Assembly (NCBI RefSeq): GCF_001422925.1
Contig: NZ_LMNI01000012.1
Coordinates: forward strand, 917,894 to 981,893
Length of the DNA: 64,000 nt
Source: Microbacterium sp. Leaf288
GTDB lineage: Bacteria > Actinomycetota > Actinomycetes > Actinomycetales > Microbacteriaceae
Direction: 5' to 3'
In this document: in pieces, positions 1 to 8,277 of the stretch
How the letters are laid out: every line of letters starts with the position of its first letter
Numbering within the stretch: the first letter of the stretch is position 1
The notes under the pieces: model-generated
Seen by the model: the letters and a program-made list of their open reading frames with translations, nothing else
Database searches by the model: none
What the model was told of the DNA's origin: nothing
Program-made: the position numbers and the translations under genes

Positions 1-166
1 CTCGGCCGGTGATGAGAGCGGATGCCGCGGCATCCAGCTCCGCCGTCGTCACGCCGGGGGCGATCAGGCTGCGGGCGGCGTCGAGCGCGGCGGCCGTGAT
101 GAGCCCGGGCTCCACCATCGCCCGCAGCTGGGCGGGCGACTTGTAGATCGAACGGCGGAGCGACAC
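1..166 (-). CDS. map: Type I methionine aminopeptidase, N-terminal part (cut by window edge)
   Basis: Only the first 55 codons are present. The product begins VSLRRSIYKSPAQLRAMVEP, matching the start of type I methionine aminopeptidases, where the N-terminal KSP-x-(E/Q)-(I/L)-xxM segment precedes the metal-binding core. That core is outside the window. The family removes the initiator methionine from nascent proteins in the cytoplasm using a dinuclear metal centre. The chosen start is GTG at 166, four bases after the adk stop. The order secY-adk-map is standard at the end of actinobacterial spc operons, which supports both the identity and co-transcription. Nothing can be said about the catalytic residues. 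Confidence 0.85.
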   Translation of the reverse strand, partial: MSLRRSIYKSPAQLRAMVEPGLITAAALDAARSLIAPGVTTAELDAAASALITGR

Positions 167-170
167 GGGA

Positions 171-764
171 TCAGGCGACGGGGACGCGGACGAGCCCGCG
201 CGCCTCGAGGGCGGAGACGATCCGCTCGGTGATCTCGTCGAGGGTGCCCACACCGTCGACCGGCACGACGAGGTCGCGCGTCTCGTACACGCCGAGGATG
301 GGCGCCGTCTCGCGTTCGTAGATCGCCAGGCGGTTCGCGATGACCTCCTCGGTGTCATCGCTGCGTCCCTGCTCGGCAGCACGGCCCGCGATGCGCGAGA
401 TGCTCTCCTCACGCGGCACATCGAGCAGGATCACGGCGTCCAGCTCCTCGTCGCGTCCTTCGAGGAACTCGTCGAGGTGCATGACCTGGGCCACGTTTCG
501 GGGGTAGCCGTCGAGCAGGAAGCCGCCTTCGGCGTCGCCCTGCGAGAGACGCTCACGCACCACGGCGCTGGTCAGCTCGTCGGGGACCAGGTCGCCCGCC
601 TCGATGATGGCCTTGACCTGGCTGCCGAGGTCCGAGCCATCGGCGACGGCGGCGCGGAACACGTCGCCCGTCGAGATGGCCGGGACGCCGAACGCCTCGG
701 CGATGCGGATGCCCTGCGTGCCCTTGCCCGAACCCTGCGGGCCGACGATCAGAAGTCGCGTCAT
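171..764 (-). CDS. adk: Adenylate kinase
   Basis: A 197-residue adenylate kinase interconverting ATP + AMP and 2 ADP in the cytoplasm. The P-loop GPQGSGKGTQ is at residues 8-17, and the AMP-binding region carries STGDVFR and DGYPRN (usually DGFPR). The LID is short (around RAAEQGRSDDTEEV) and lacks the four-Cys zinc site, as is common in actinobacterial enzymes, so the protein is shorter than the roughly 214-residue E. coli type. The ATG at 764 overlaps the secY TGA as ATGA, which fixes the start and implies translational coupling. It lies in the secY-adk-map tail of the spc operon. Confidence 0.95.
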   Translation of the reverse strand: MTRLLIVGPQGSGKGTQGIRIAEAFGVPAISTGDVFRAAVADGSDLGSQVKAIIEAGDLVPDELTSAVVRERLSQGDAEGGFLLDGYPRNVAQVMHLDEFLEGRDEELDAVILLDVPREESISRIAGRAAEQGRSDDTEEVIANRLAIYERETAPILGVYETRDLVVPVDGVGTLDEITERIVSALEARGLVRVPVA

Positions 765-2083
765 CGGAGGAGCCCTTCGTAGTGGCGCTGCTGCAGCTGC
801 GCGTCGATCTGCTTCACCGTCTCGAGACCCACGCCGACGATGATCAGGATCGAGGCGCCGCCGAACGGGAAGTTCTGGTTGGCGCCGACCGTCGCGAGGG
901 CGATGAGTGGCAGGAGCGCGATCAGACCGAGGTAGATCGAGCCCGGGAGGGTGATGCGCGTGAGCACGTAGTCCAGGTACTCCGCCGTGGGCCGTCCGGC
1001 ACGGATGCCGGGGATGAAGCCGCCGTACTTCTTCATGTTGTCGGCGACCTCGACCGGGTTGAACGTGATCGCGACGTAGAAGTAGGTGAAACCGACGATG
1101 AGGAGGAAGTACAGCGCCATGTACAGCGGGTGGTCGCCGCGCACGAGGTACAGCTGGATCCAGGCGACCCAGGCCGGAACCTCTTCGCCCGCCTGCGGCT
1201 GGTTGAACTGCGCGATGAGCGCCGGGATGTACAGCAGCGATGAGGCGAAGATGACGGGCACGACGCCGGCCATGTTGACCTTGATCGGGATGTACGTGTT
1301 CGTGCCGCCGTATGTGCGGCGTCCGACCATGCGCTTGGCGTACTGGACCGGGATGCGGCGCTGCGACTGCTCGACGAAGACGACGAGCGCGACGACGACG
1401 ATGCCGACGGCCAGGACGAGCAGGAAGACCTCGAAGCCCTTGGACTGCCAGATCGCCCACATCGAGGCAGGGAACGCTGCGGCGATCGAGGTGAAGATCA
1501 GCAGCGACATGCCGTTGCCGATGCCGCGCTCGGTGACGAGCTCGGCGAACCACATGATGAGGCCGGTGCCGGCGGTCATCGTGATGATCATGAGCAGCTG
1601 AGCCCACCACACGTCGTTCGTGAGGAGGTTCTCGCACTCGGGAACACCGGTGGTCCCGAAGAGCTGGCCGCTGCGGGCGACGGTGACGAGCGTGGTCGAC
1701 TGGAGCAGTGCGAGCGCGATCGTGAGGTAGCGCGTGTACTGCGTCAGCCTGGCCTGGCCCGCCTGGCCCTCCTTGTAGAGGGTCTCGAAGTGCGGGATGA
1801 CGACGCGCAGCAGCTGCACGATGATCGTCGCCGTGATGTACGGCATGACGCCGAGGGCGAAGATCGACAGCTGGAGGAGGGCGCCGCCGGAGAAGAGGTT
1901 CACCAGCGAAAGGAGGCCCTCGGTGCCGGCGGACTGCCGCAGACACGACTGCACGTTCGGGAAGTCGACGAACGGCGCAGGAACGTGCGCGCCGAAGCGG
2001 TACAGGGCGATGATCGCCAGGGTGAATGCGATCTTCCGCCGAAGGTCGGGTGTGCGGAAGATCCGCGCGATGGCGCTGAACAA
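761..2083 (-). CDS. secY: Sec translocase channel subunit SecY
   Basis: A 440-residue polytopic protein with about ten membrane segments, forming the protein-conducting pore of the Sec translocon in the cytoplasmic membrane. The N-terminus (FRTPDLRRKI ... LYRFGAHVPAP) and the GMSLLIF and TYFY segments are typical of SecY. The start is TTG at 2083, preceded by a strong Shine-Dalgarno GGAGGAA at 2089-2095. This start aligns with mycobacterial SecY, and no ATG suits the family better. The gene is separated from rplO by a perfect 16-bp hairpin, unlike the overlapping junctions elsewhere in this operon, so secY-adk-map may be expressed at a different level from the ribosomal genes. Confidence 0.97.
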   Translation of the reverse strand: MFSAIARIFRTPDLRRKIAFTLAIIALYRFGAHVPAPFVDFPNVQSCLRQSAGTEGLLSLVNLFSGGALLQLSIFALGVMPYITATIIVQLLRVVIPHFETLYKEGQAGQARLTQYTRYLTIALALLQSTTLVTVARSGQLFGTTGVPECENLLTNDVWWAQLLMIITMTAGTGLIMWFAELVTERGIGNGMSLLIFTSIAAAFPASMWAIWQSKGFEVFLLVLAVGIVVVALVVFVEQSQRRIPVQYAKRMVGRRTYGGTNTYIPIKVNMAGVVPVIFASSLLYIPALIAQFNQPQAGEEVPAWVAWIQLYLVRGDHPLYMALYFLLIVGFTYFYVAITFNPVEVADNMKKYGGFIPGIRAGRPTAEYLDYVLTRITLPGSIYLGLIALLPLIALATVGANQNFPFGGASILIIVGVGLETVKQIDAQLQQRHYEGLLR

Positions 2084-2139
2084 GAGGATTCCTCCAGAGG
2101 GGGCGTCGGCACGCAGACGTACCGACGTCCAGGGTAACC

Positions 2140-2173
2140 CAGTGGGGGCCGGAGCAAGCTCCGGCCCCCACTG
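2140..2173 (-). terminator. Perfect 16-bp hairpin between rplO and secY
   Basis: Left arm 2140-2155 and right arm 2158-2173 are exact reverse complements separated by AA. The structure starts 9 bases after the rplO stop. No T-run follows on the minus strand, so it could be a U-less actinobacterial terminator, an attenuator or an mRNA stabiliser or processing site. Confidence 0.7.
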
Positions 2174-2181
2174 TGTGCGTA

Positions 2182-2811
2182 TTACTTGACGGCGCCGCCC
2201 GCGGCGACGATCTTCTGCTCGGCCGAAGCCGAGACCTTGTCGACCGACACGTTGAGCTTCACCGAGATGTCGCCGGTGCCGAGCACCTTGACCTTCTCGT
2301 TCTTGCGCACTGCACCCTTGGCGACCAGGTCGCCGATGGTGACGTCGCCACCAGCGGGGTACAGCTCCGCGAGCTTGTCCAGGTTCACGACCTGGTACTC
2401 GACGCGGAACGGGTTCTTGAAGCCGCGGAGCTTCGGGGTGCGCATGTGCAGCGGCATCTGCCCACCCTCGAAGCCGACCTTGACCTGGTAGCGGGCCTTC
2501 GTACCCTTGGTACCGCGACCCGCCGTCTTGCCCTTCGAGCCCTCACCGCGACCGACACGGGTCTTCGCGGTGTTGGAGCCGGGGACCGGACGAAGGTGGT
2601 GCACCTTGAGCACGCCCGGGCGCGAAGCCGGAGCATCCTTCTTGGGAGCAGCCTTCTTCGCCGGCGCAGCCTTCTTCGCGGGGGCCTTCTCAGCCTTGTC
2701 CGCCTTGGCGGCGGACGCCTTCGCGGGGGCCTTCTTCTCGGCGGCAGCCTTGGGAGCAGCAGCCTTCTTCGGGGCCTTCTCGGCCTCGACGGCGTCGTTC
2801 TTCTCAGCCAT
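2182..2811 (-). CDS. rplO: 50S ribosomal protein L15 with long Lys/Ala N-terminal extension
   Basis: Large-subunit protein L15, a late assembly protein of 23S rRNA domains. The canonical L15 begins around residue 66 (VLKVHHLRP) and contains the diagnostic RVGRGEGSKGKTAGRGTKG segment. The first roughly 66 residues are low-complexity Lys/Ala/Pro (repeats such as KKAAPAKKAAPKK) and make the protein 209 residues against about 146-150 for the family. The ATG at 2811 overlaps the rpmD stop (TGATG), so translation starts upstream of the extension. The tail is probably disordered and rRNA-contacting, which is inference. Confidence 0.95.
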   Translation of the reverse strand: MAEKNDAVEAEKAPKKAAAPKAAAEKKAPAKASAAKADKAEKAPAKKAAPAKKAAPKKDAPASRPGVLKVHHLRPVPGSNTAKTRVGRGEGSKGKTAGRGTKGTKARYQVKVGFEGGQMPLHMRTPKLRGFKNPFRVEYQVVNLDKLAELYPAGGDVTIGDLVAKGAVRKNEKVKVLGTGDISVKLNVSVDKVSASAEQKIVAAGGAVK

Positions 2812-2996
2812 CAGTCGATCTCCTCAACCTTCACGAGGTGTGCGACGGTCCGGACGTAGCCGCGCGTCTGCGCGTCGTCGGGGCGGACGACCGAGTCGCC
2901 GATCCGCTTCAGACCGAGCGAACGCAGCGTGTCACGCTGGTTCTGCTTCTCGCTCACCTTGGACTTGACCTGCGTAACCTTCAGGCGCGCAGCCAT
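2811..2996 (-). CDS. rpmD: 50S ribosomal protein L30
   Basis: A 61-residue L30 of the large ribosomal subunit, usual length for the bacterial short form. Family features include KVTQVKS at the N-terminus and the LRSLGLKRIGDSVV motif in the middle. Its start ATG at 2996 overlaps the rpsE stop by one base (TGATG), and its stop overlaps the rplO start in the same way, so it is translationally coupled on both sides within the spc operon. Confidence 0.96.
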   Translation of the reverse strand: MAARLKVTQVKSKVSEKQNQRDTLRSLGLKRIGDSVVRPDDAQTRGYVRTVAHLVKVEEID

Positions 2997-3688
2997 CAGA
3001 CACCTGCCTTCGCAGCGGCCGCGGCCTCAGCCTCGGCACGGACGAGACGGGCGGGGGCGACCTGGTCGAAGTCGAGACCGCGACGCGCGGCGACCGCACG
3101 GGGCTCCTCGAGCTGCTTCAGGGCCTCCACCGTCGCGTGGACGATGTTGATCGTGTTCGACGAGCCGAGCGACTTCGACAGCACGTCGTGGATACCGGCG
3201 CACTCGAGGACGGCACGCACCGGGCCACCGGCGATGACACCGGTACCGGCGGCGGCGGGGCGCAGCAGCACCACACCGGCAGCGGCCTCACCCTGCACGG
3301 GGTGCGGGATGGTCGAGCCGACACGCGGCACGCGGAAGAAGTTGCGCTTGGCCTCTTCGACACCCTTCGAGATCGCCAGCGGCACCTCGCGGGCCTTGCC
3401 GTAGCCGACGCCCACCACACCGTTGCCGTCGCCGACGACGACGAGCGCGGTGAAGCTGAAGCGACGACCACCCTTGACGACCTTCGACACGCGGTTGATG
3501 GTGACGACGCGCTCGAGGAACTGGCTCTCGTTGCGATCGCGACCACCGCGGTCACCGCGGGTCTGGTTGCGCTCGCGCCCACCGCGGCGCGGCTCGCGCT
3601 CGCGCTCGGCGGGAGCCGTCGCGGCGGCGTCGGCCGGAGCCTCGGCAGCAGCCTGCTCGGTCACGATGTTCTCCTTGTTGTCACTCAC
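2996..3688 (-). CDS. rpsE: 30S ribosomal protein S5
   Basis: Small-subunit protein S5, involved in decoding accuracy and mRNA entry. The double-stranded RNA-binding half has FLERVVTINRVSKVVKGGRR and the C-terminal half has GVIAGGPVRAVLE and the SSNTINIV motif. At 230 residues it exceeds the E. coli form (167), mainly because of an acidic/Ala then Arg-rich N-terminal tail of about 55 residues. GTG at 3688 overlaps the rplR stop as GTGA, setting the start. No obvious change is visible in the spectinomycin loop region around VSKVVKGGRR. Confidence 0.96.
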   Translation of the reverse strand: MSDNKENIVTEQAAAEAPADAAATAPAEREREPRRGGRERNQTRGDRGGRDRNESQFLERVVTINRVSKVVKGGRRFSFTALVVVGDGNGVVGVGYGKAREVPLAISKGVEEAKRNFFRVPRVGSTIPHPVQGEAAAGVVLLRPAAAGTGVIAGGPVRAVLECAGIHDVLSKSLGSSNTINIVHATVEALKQLEEPRAVAARRGLDFDQVAPARLVRAEAEAAAAAKAGV

Positions 3689-4044
3689 AGGTTCAGACCT
3701 CCCTCGCGGGCGCCGTCGGCGATCGCCGCGACACGGCCGGCGTAGCGGTTGCCGCCACGGTCGAACACGACGTCCGAGACGCCGGCGGCCTTCGCGCGCT
3801 CGGCGACGAGTTCGCCGACCTTGCGGGCCTTGGCGGTCTTGTCACCGTCGAACGTGCGCAGACCGGTCTCGAGCGTCGAGGCCGATGCCACGGTGTGGCC
3901 CTTGCTGTCGTCCACGACCTGCACGAAGACGTGGCGGGCCGAACGGGTGACGACGAGGCGCGGACGCAGCTCGGTGCCGACGACCTTCTTGCGGAGGCGG
4001 GCATGACGGCGCGAACGCGCCTGGGTCTTTGTCTTGACAGCCAT
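3685..4044 (-). CDS. rplR: 50S ribosomal protein L18
   Basis: A 119-residue L18, a 5S rRNA-binding protein of the central protuberance. The basic N-terminus (RSRRHARLRKKV), PRLVVTRSARHVFVQVVDD and the C-terminal FDRGGNRYAGRVAAIAD are characteristic. The ATG at 4044 lies 2 bases after the rplF stop. Its stop overlaps the rpsE GTG. Length is normal for the family. Confidence 0.96.
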   Translation of the reverse strand: MAVKTKTQARSRRHARLRKKVVGTELRPRLVVTRSARHVFVQVVDDSKGHTVASASTLETGLRTFDGDKTAKARKVGELVAERAKAAGVSDVVFDRGGNRYAGRVAAIADGAREGGLNL

Positions 4045-4046
4045 GG

Positions 4047-4583
4047 TTACTTACCACTCTTTCCGGCCTTGCGACGAACGACCTCGCCGGCATACCGCAC
4101 ACCCTTGCCCTTGTACGGCTCGGGCTTGCGGATCTTGCGGATGTTGGCGGCGACCTCGCCGACCGCCTGCTTGTCGATGCCGCTCACGGTGACCTTGTTG
4201 TTGCCCTCGACGGTCAGGGTGATGCCGGCGGGCGGGTCGACCAGCACCGGGTGCGAGAAGCCGAGGGCGAACTCGATCGAGCTGCCCTTCTGCGCGACAC
4301 GGTAACCCGTGCCGACGACCTCGAGACCCTTGGTGTAGCCCTGGGTGACACCGATGATGTTGTTGTTGATGAGCGTGCGGGTCAGGCCGTGCAGCGAACG
4401 CGAGGCGCGCTCGTCGTCGGGACGGGTCACGACGACCTGTGCCTCTTCGACCTTGACTTCGATGGGACGGGCCACGGTGAGCAGGAGCTCGCCCTTGGGG
4501 CCCTTGACGGCGACATCCTGGCCATCGACCGAAACGGTCACGCCGGCGGGGATGTCGATCGGAAGACGACCGATTCTCGACAT
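4047..4583 (-). CDS. rplF: 50S ribosomal protein L6
   Basis: A 178-residue L6 with the usual duplicated fold, located near the factor-binding site. It starts MSRIGRLPIDIPAGV and ends with the conserved KIRKPEPYKGKGVRYAGE segment. The start ATG at 4583 is six bases after the rpsH stop, and the stop is two bases before rplR. Length and motifs are ordinary for actinobacteria. Confidence 0.97.
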   Translation of the reverse strand: MSRIGRLPIDIPAGVTVSVDGQDVAVKGPKGELLLTVARPIEVKVEEAQVVVTRPDDERASRSLHGLTRTLINNNIIGVTQGYTKGLEVVGTGYRVAQKGSSIEFALGFSHPVLVDPPAGITLTVEGNNKVTVSGIDKQAVGEVAANIRKIRKPEPYKGKGVRYAGEVVRRKAGKSGK

Positions 4584-4589
4584 GTCAGA

Positions 4590-4988
4590 TCACCACACGT
4601 AGGCGAGGACTTCCCCACCCACGCCCTTCTGCTCTGCCTGACGGTCCGTGAGAAGACCGGAGGAGGTGGACAGGATCGCGACGCCGAGGCCGCCGAGGAC
4701 GCGGGGGATCTCGGTCGACTTCGCGTACACGCGCAGGCCGGGCTTCGAGACGCGCTTGATGCCGGCGATCGACCGCTCGCGGTTCGGGCCGTACTTGAGC
4801 GTCAGGGTGAGGGTCGAGCCGACGCGGGCGTCGCTGACCTCCCACGCGGAGATGTAGCCCTCCTGCTTGAGGATCTCGGCGATGTGGGTCTTGAGCTTGG
4901 AGCTCGGCAGCGACACGGAGTCGTGGTGCGCCGAGTTCGCGTTGCGCAGACGGGTCAGCATGTCTGCGACCGGGTCTGTCATTGTCAT
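4590..4988 (-). CDS. rpsH: 30S ribosomal protein S8
   Basis: A 132-residue S8, a primary 16S rRNA-binding assembly protein and, in E. coli, the translational repressor of the spc operon. The start MTMTDPVADMLTRLRNAN matches mycobacterial S8, so ATG at 4988 is preferred over the second ATG at 4982. The C-terminus carries STSSGLLTDRQA. It is preceded by a 137-bp gap after rplE where S14 would normally be encoded. That gap has a hairpin but no S14 gene. Confidence 0.96.
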   Translation of the reverse strand: MTMTDPVADMLTRLRNANSAHHDSVSLPSSKLKTHIAEILKQEGYISAWEVSDARVGSTLTLTLKYGPNRERSIAGIKRVSKPGLRVYAKSTEIPRVLGGLGVAILSTSSGLLTDRQAEQKGVGGEVLAYVW

Positions 4989-5073
4989 TTCTTGATTCCT
5001 TTGTTCACGAGGTATCGGCAGGCGTTACACGCCGGACGACCTTCCATGATTGCCATGTTCAGTTATGGGATCC

Positions 5074-5115
5074 GGATGCCTCGACCCGCGCGCACGCGCC
5101 CGGGTCGAGGCATCC
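5074..5115 (-). terminator. 15-bp hairpin in the rplE-rpsH gap
   Basis: Arms 5074-5088 and 5101-5115 are exact reverse complements (ending in GGATGCC/GGCATCC) with a 12-base GC-rich loop. It starts 10 bases after the rplE stop in a 137-bp non-coding gap. With no T-run it may be an attenuator, a processing site or an S8-responsive structure. Confidence 0.6.
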
Positions 5116-5125
5116 GATTCAGGAA

Positions 5126-5716
5126 TTACGCCTGCGCGTCGTCCGACTTGAACGGGAAGCCCAGGGCGCGCAGGAGTGCGCGGCCCTCGGCGTCCGTCTT
5201 CGCCGTCGTCACGATGGTGATGTCGAAGCCGCGGACGCGGTCGATCTTGTCCTGGTTGATCTCGTGGAACACGGACTGCTCCTGGAGACCGAAGGTGTAG
5301 TTGCCGTGACCGTCGAACTGGGCGCCCGACAGGCCGCGGAAGTCACGGATGCGGGGCAGCGCCAGGTTGACGAGGCGGTCGATGAACTCCCACGCGCGGT
5401 CGCCACGGAGGGTGACGTGCGCGCCGATGGCCTGACCCTCACGCAGCTTGAACTGCGCGATGGACTTGCGGGCCTTGGTCACGACCGGCTTCTGACCGGT
5501 GATCTTGGTGAGGTCGTCGACCGCACCATCGATCACCTTGCTGTCGCGAGCTGCCTCGCCGACACCGGTGTTCACGACGACCTTGACCAGGCCGGGGATC
5601 TGCATGACGTTGGCGTAGCCGAACTCGTCCTGCAGAGCCTTCTTGATCTCGCCGTTGTACTTCTGCTTCAGGCGGGGCTGGATCTTGCCAGCCTCCACGG
5701 CAGTGGTGCTGCTCAT
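5126..5716 (-). CDS. rplE: 50S ribosomal protein L5
   Basis: A 196-residue L5, a 5S rRNA-binding protein at the subunit interface. Family signatures are VMQIPGLVKVVVNTGVGEA and KARKSIAQFKLREGQAIG in the N-terminal half and RDFRGLSGAQFDGHGNYTFG later. The ATG at 5716 follows the rplX stop by two bases. A short N-terminal extension (SSTTAVEAGKIQPRLKQKY) is usual in actinobacteria. Confidence 0.97.
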   Translation of the reverse strand: MSSTTAVEAGKIQPRLKQKYNGEIKKALQDEFGYANVMQIPGLVKVVVNTGVGEAARDSKVIDGAVDDLTKITGQKPVVTKARKSIAQFKLREGQAIGAHVTLRGDRAWEFIDRLVNLALPRIRDFRGLSGAQFDGHGNYTFGLQEQSVFHEINQDKIDRVRGFDITIVTTAKTDAEGRALLRALGFPFKSDDAQA

Positions 5717-5718
5717 GT

Positions 5719-6078
5719 TCAGAGGTCCTTGCCTGACTTCTTCGCGTAGCGCACGCGGACGGTGCGCTTCACGCCGTCCTTGGTCTGCTCCTCGACACGG
5801 TGGCCGACGCGGGTCGGCTTCTTGGTCGAGGGGTCGACGACCTGGACGTTGGAGATGTGGATGGGGGCTTCCATCGTCTCGATGCCGCCCGTCTTGGTGC
5901 CGCGCTGCGACTGACCGACACGGTTGTGCTTCGTGACGTAGTTCACGCCCTCGACGATGACGCGGTTCTGCTCGGCGAGGATCTCGAGGACCTTGCCCTG
6001 CTTGCCGCGGTCGCCGCCCTTGTCCTGCTTCTTGCCCGTGATGACCTGAACCAGGTCACCCTTCTTGATCTTGGCCAT
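5719..6078 (-). CDS. rplX: 50S ribosomal protein L24
   Basis: A 119-residue L24, an assembly-initiating protein of the large subunit with a KOW motif (KKGDLVQVITGKKQDKGGD). The later segment GGIETMEAPIHISNVQVVDP is diagnostic. The start ATG at 6078 is 4 bases after the rplN stop. Length is slightly above the 105-residue norm because of a basic C-terminal tail. Confidence 0.96.
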   Translation of the reverse strand: MAKIKKGDLVQVITGKKQDKGGDRGKQGKVLEILAEQNRVIVEGVNYVTKHNRVGQSQRGTKTGGIETMEAPIHISNVQVVDPSTKKPTRVGHRVEEQTKDGVKRTVRVRYAKKSGKDL

Positions 6079-6082
6079 GTGG

Positions 6083-6451
6083 TCAGATCACCTCCGGTGC
6101 GAGCGAGACGATCTTCATGAACTTCTTGTCACGAAGCTCACGACCGACCGGTCCGAAGATGCGGGTGCCGCGGGGCTCCCCGTCGTTCTTCAGGATGACG
6201 GCGGCGTTCTCGTCGAACTTGATGTACGACCCGTCGGGACGACGGGTCTCCTTCTTGGTGCGAACGACGACGGCCTTGACGACGTCGCCCTTCTTGACGT
6301 TGCCGCCCGGGATCGCGTCCTTGACGGTGGCCACGATGATGTCACCGAGACCCGCGTAACGGCGGTTCGAGCCACCGAGAACGCGGATGGTGAGCAGCTC
6401 CTTGGCGCCCGTGTTGTCGGCGACCTTGAGGCGGGACTCGTTCTGAATCAC
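6083..6451 (-). CDS. rplN: 50S ribosomal protein L14
   Basis: A 122-residue L14, standard length, located at the intersubunit bridge. It starts MIQNESRLKVADNTGAKEL with GTG as initiation codon at 6451, overlapping the rpsQ stop as GTGA. The RRPDGSYIKFDENAAVIL segment confirms the family. It is part of the continuously coupled central stretch of the operon. Confidence 0.97.
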   Translation of the reverse strand: MIQNESRLKVADNTGAKELLTIRVLGGSNRRYAGLGDIIVATVKDAIPGGNVKKGDVVKAVVVRTKKETRRPDGSYIKFDENAAVILKNDGEPRGTRIFGPVGRELRDKKFMKIVSLAPEVI

Positions 6452-6762
6452 TTGGCCTTCTCCAGGATCTCGACCAGACGCCAGCGCTTGGTGGCGCTGA
6501 GCGGGCGGGTCTCGTTGATGAGGACGAGGTCGCCGATGCCGGCGGAGTTCGTCTCGTCGTGCGCCTTCACCTTGGAGGTGCGGCGGATGACCTTGCCGTA
6601 GAGCGGGTGCTTCACGCGGTCCTCGACCTCGACGACGATGGTCTTGTCCATCTTGTCGCTGACGACGTAGCCACGGCGGGCCTTGCGGTAGCCACGGGCG
6701 TCGGCGTCGCGAACGTCGTGCTCGCCGTGCTCGACCTCAGCGGCCTGCTTCTTGTCAGCCAT
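6448..6762 (-). CDS. rpsQ: 30S ribosomal protein S17
   Basis: A 104-residue S17, a primary 16S rRNA-binding protein. The core starts near residue 27 (RKARRGYVVSDKMDKTIVV) and includes HPLYGKVIRRTSK. The acidic N-terminal tail of about 25 residues is extra compared with E. coli. The junction reads GTGATG. The ATG at 6762, overlapping the rpmC TGA by one base, is preferred, although a GTG at 6765 would add one residue. Confidence 0.95.
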   Translation of the reverse strand: MADKKQAAEVEHGEHDVRDADARGYRKARRGYVVSDKMDKTIVVEVEDRVKHPLYGKVIRRTSKVKAHDETNSAGIGDLVLINETRPLSATKRWRLVEILEKAK

Positions 6763-7075
6763 CACTCGGCCTCTTCCTTCGCGGCCTCGTCAGCGGCATC
6801 CGCCTTCTTGGCCTTCGTCTTCTTCGCCTTCGTCGCGGTCTCCAGCGGCGCGGGCGTGGCACGGATGCCGAGCTCGCGCTCACGGATCACGGTGTAGAGC
6901 CGCGCGATGTCGCGCTTGACCGCGCGGATGCGGCCGTGGCTCTCGAGCTGGCCGGTCGCCGACTGGAAGCGCAGGTTGAACAGCTCTTCCTTGGCCTTGC
7001 GCAGCTCCTCGACGAGGCGCTGGTCTTCGAACGTGTCGAGCTCGCTCGGAGCGAGCGTCTTGGTGCCGATCGCCA

Positions 7076-7076
<1 letters not shown>
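6762..7076 (-). CDS. rpmC: 50S ribosomal protein L29
   Basis: A 104-residue L29 located at the polypeptide exit tunnel, where it contributes to the docking site for trigger factor and SRP. The helical hairpin core (LVEELRKAKEELFNLRFQSA ... RIRAVKRDIARLYTVIRERE) spans residues about 23-68. A C-terminal Lys/Ala-rich tail of about 35 residues makes it longer than the usual 65-80. The ATG at 7076 overlaps the rplP stop (TAATG). Confidence 0.96.
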
Positions 7077-7494
<418 letters not shown>

Positions 7495-7495
<1 letters not shown>

Positions 7496-8277
7496 TACGC
7501 CGACGCTCCTTCTGCCACGGGGGCCTCGTTGCGGCGGTCGCCGCCACGCTCGCCGCGGTCGCCACGCGGGCCGCCACGGCGGTCGTCACGACGACGGTCC
7601 GACTTGGGCGCGTTGGCCTGCTCGCGAGCGAGCTCCTTGTTGGTGAGGTCGCCCTTGTAGATCCAGACCTTCACGCCGATGCGGCCGAAGGTGGTCTTCG
7701 CCTCGTAGAAGCCGTAGTCGATGTTCGCGCGCAGCGTGTGCAGCGGCACACGACCCTCGCGGTAGAACTCCGAGCGGCTCATCTCGGCGCCGCCGAGGCG
7801 GCCGGAGACCTGGATGCGGACGCCCTTGGCGCCGGCGCGCTGAGCGCCCTGCAGGCCCTTGCGCATCGCGCGACGGAACGCCACGCGAGCGGTGAGCTGC
7901 TCGGCGATGCCCTGCGCGACGAGCTGAGCGTCGGCCTCGGGGTTCTTGACCTCGAGGATGTTCAGCTGGATCTGCTTGCCGGTGAGCTTCTCGAGGTCGG
8001 CGCGGATGCGCTCGGCCTCGGCGCCGCGGCGACCGATCACGATGCCCGGACGGGCGGTGTGGATGTCGACGCGAACGCGGTCACGGGTGCGCTCGATCTC
8101 GATGTTGCTCACGCCGGCCCGGTCGAGCTGGGTCTGCAGGAGCTTGCGGATGCGGATGTCCTCGGCGACGTAGTCGGCGTAACGCTGGCCGGGCTTCGTC
8201 GAGTCCGAGAACCAACGCGACACGTGGTCGGTCGTGATGCCGAGGCGGAAGCCGTACGGGTGGACTTTCTGTCCCAT
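7495..8277 (-). CDS. rpsC: 30S ribosomal protein S3
   Basis: A 260-residue S3 at the mRNA entry channel of the small subunit. It starts MGQKVHPYGFRLGI and has the KH-domain GXXG-like segment PGIVIGRRGAEAERIR. The C-terminal domain includes GRLGGAEMSRSEFYREGRVP. The last roughly 35 residues are Arg/Gly/Asp-rich low complexity (RRDDRRGGPRGDRGERGGDR), extending beyond the E. coli protein. The start overlaps the rplV stop (TAATG). Confidence 0.97.

Noticed and set aside
4989..5125. Hidden S14 gene between rplE and rpsH
   Set aside because: No frame encodes the expected CxxC or basic S14 segments and the space is too short.
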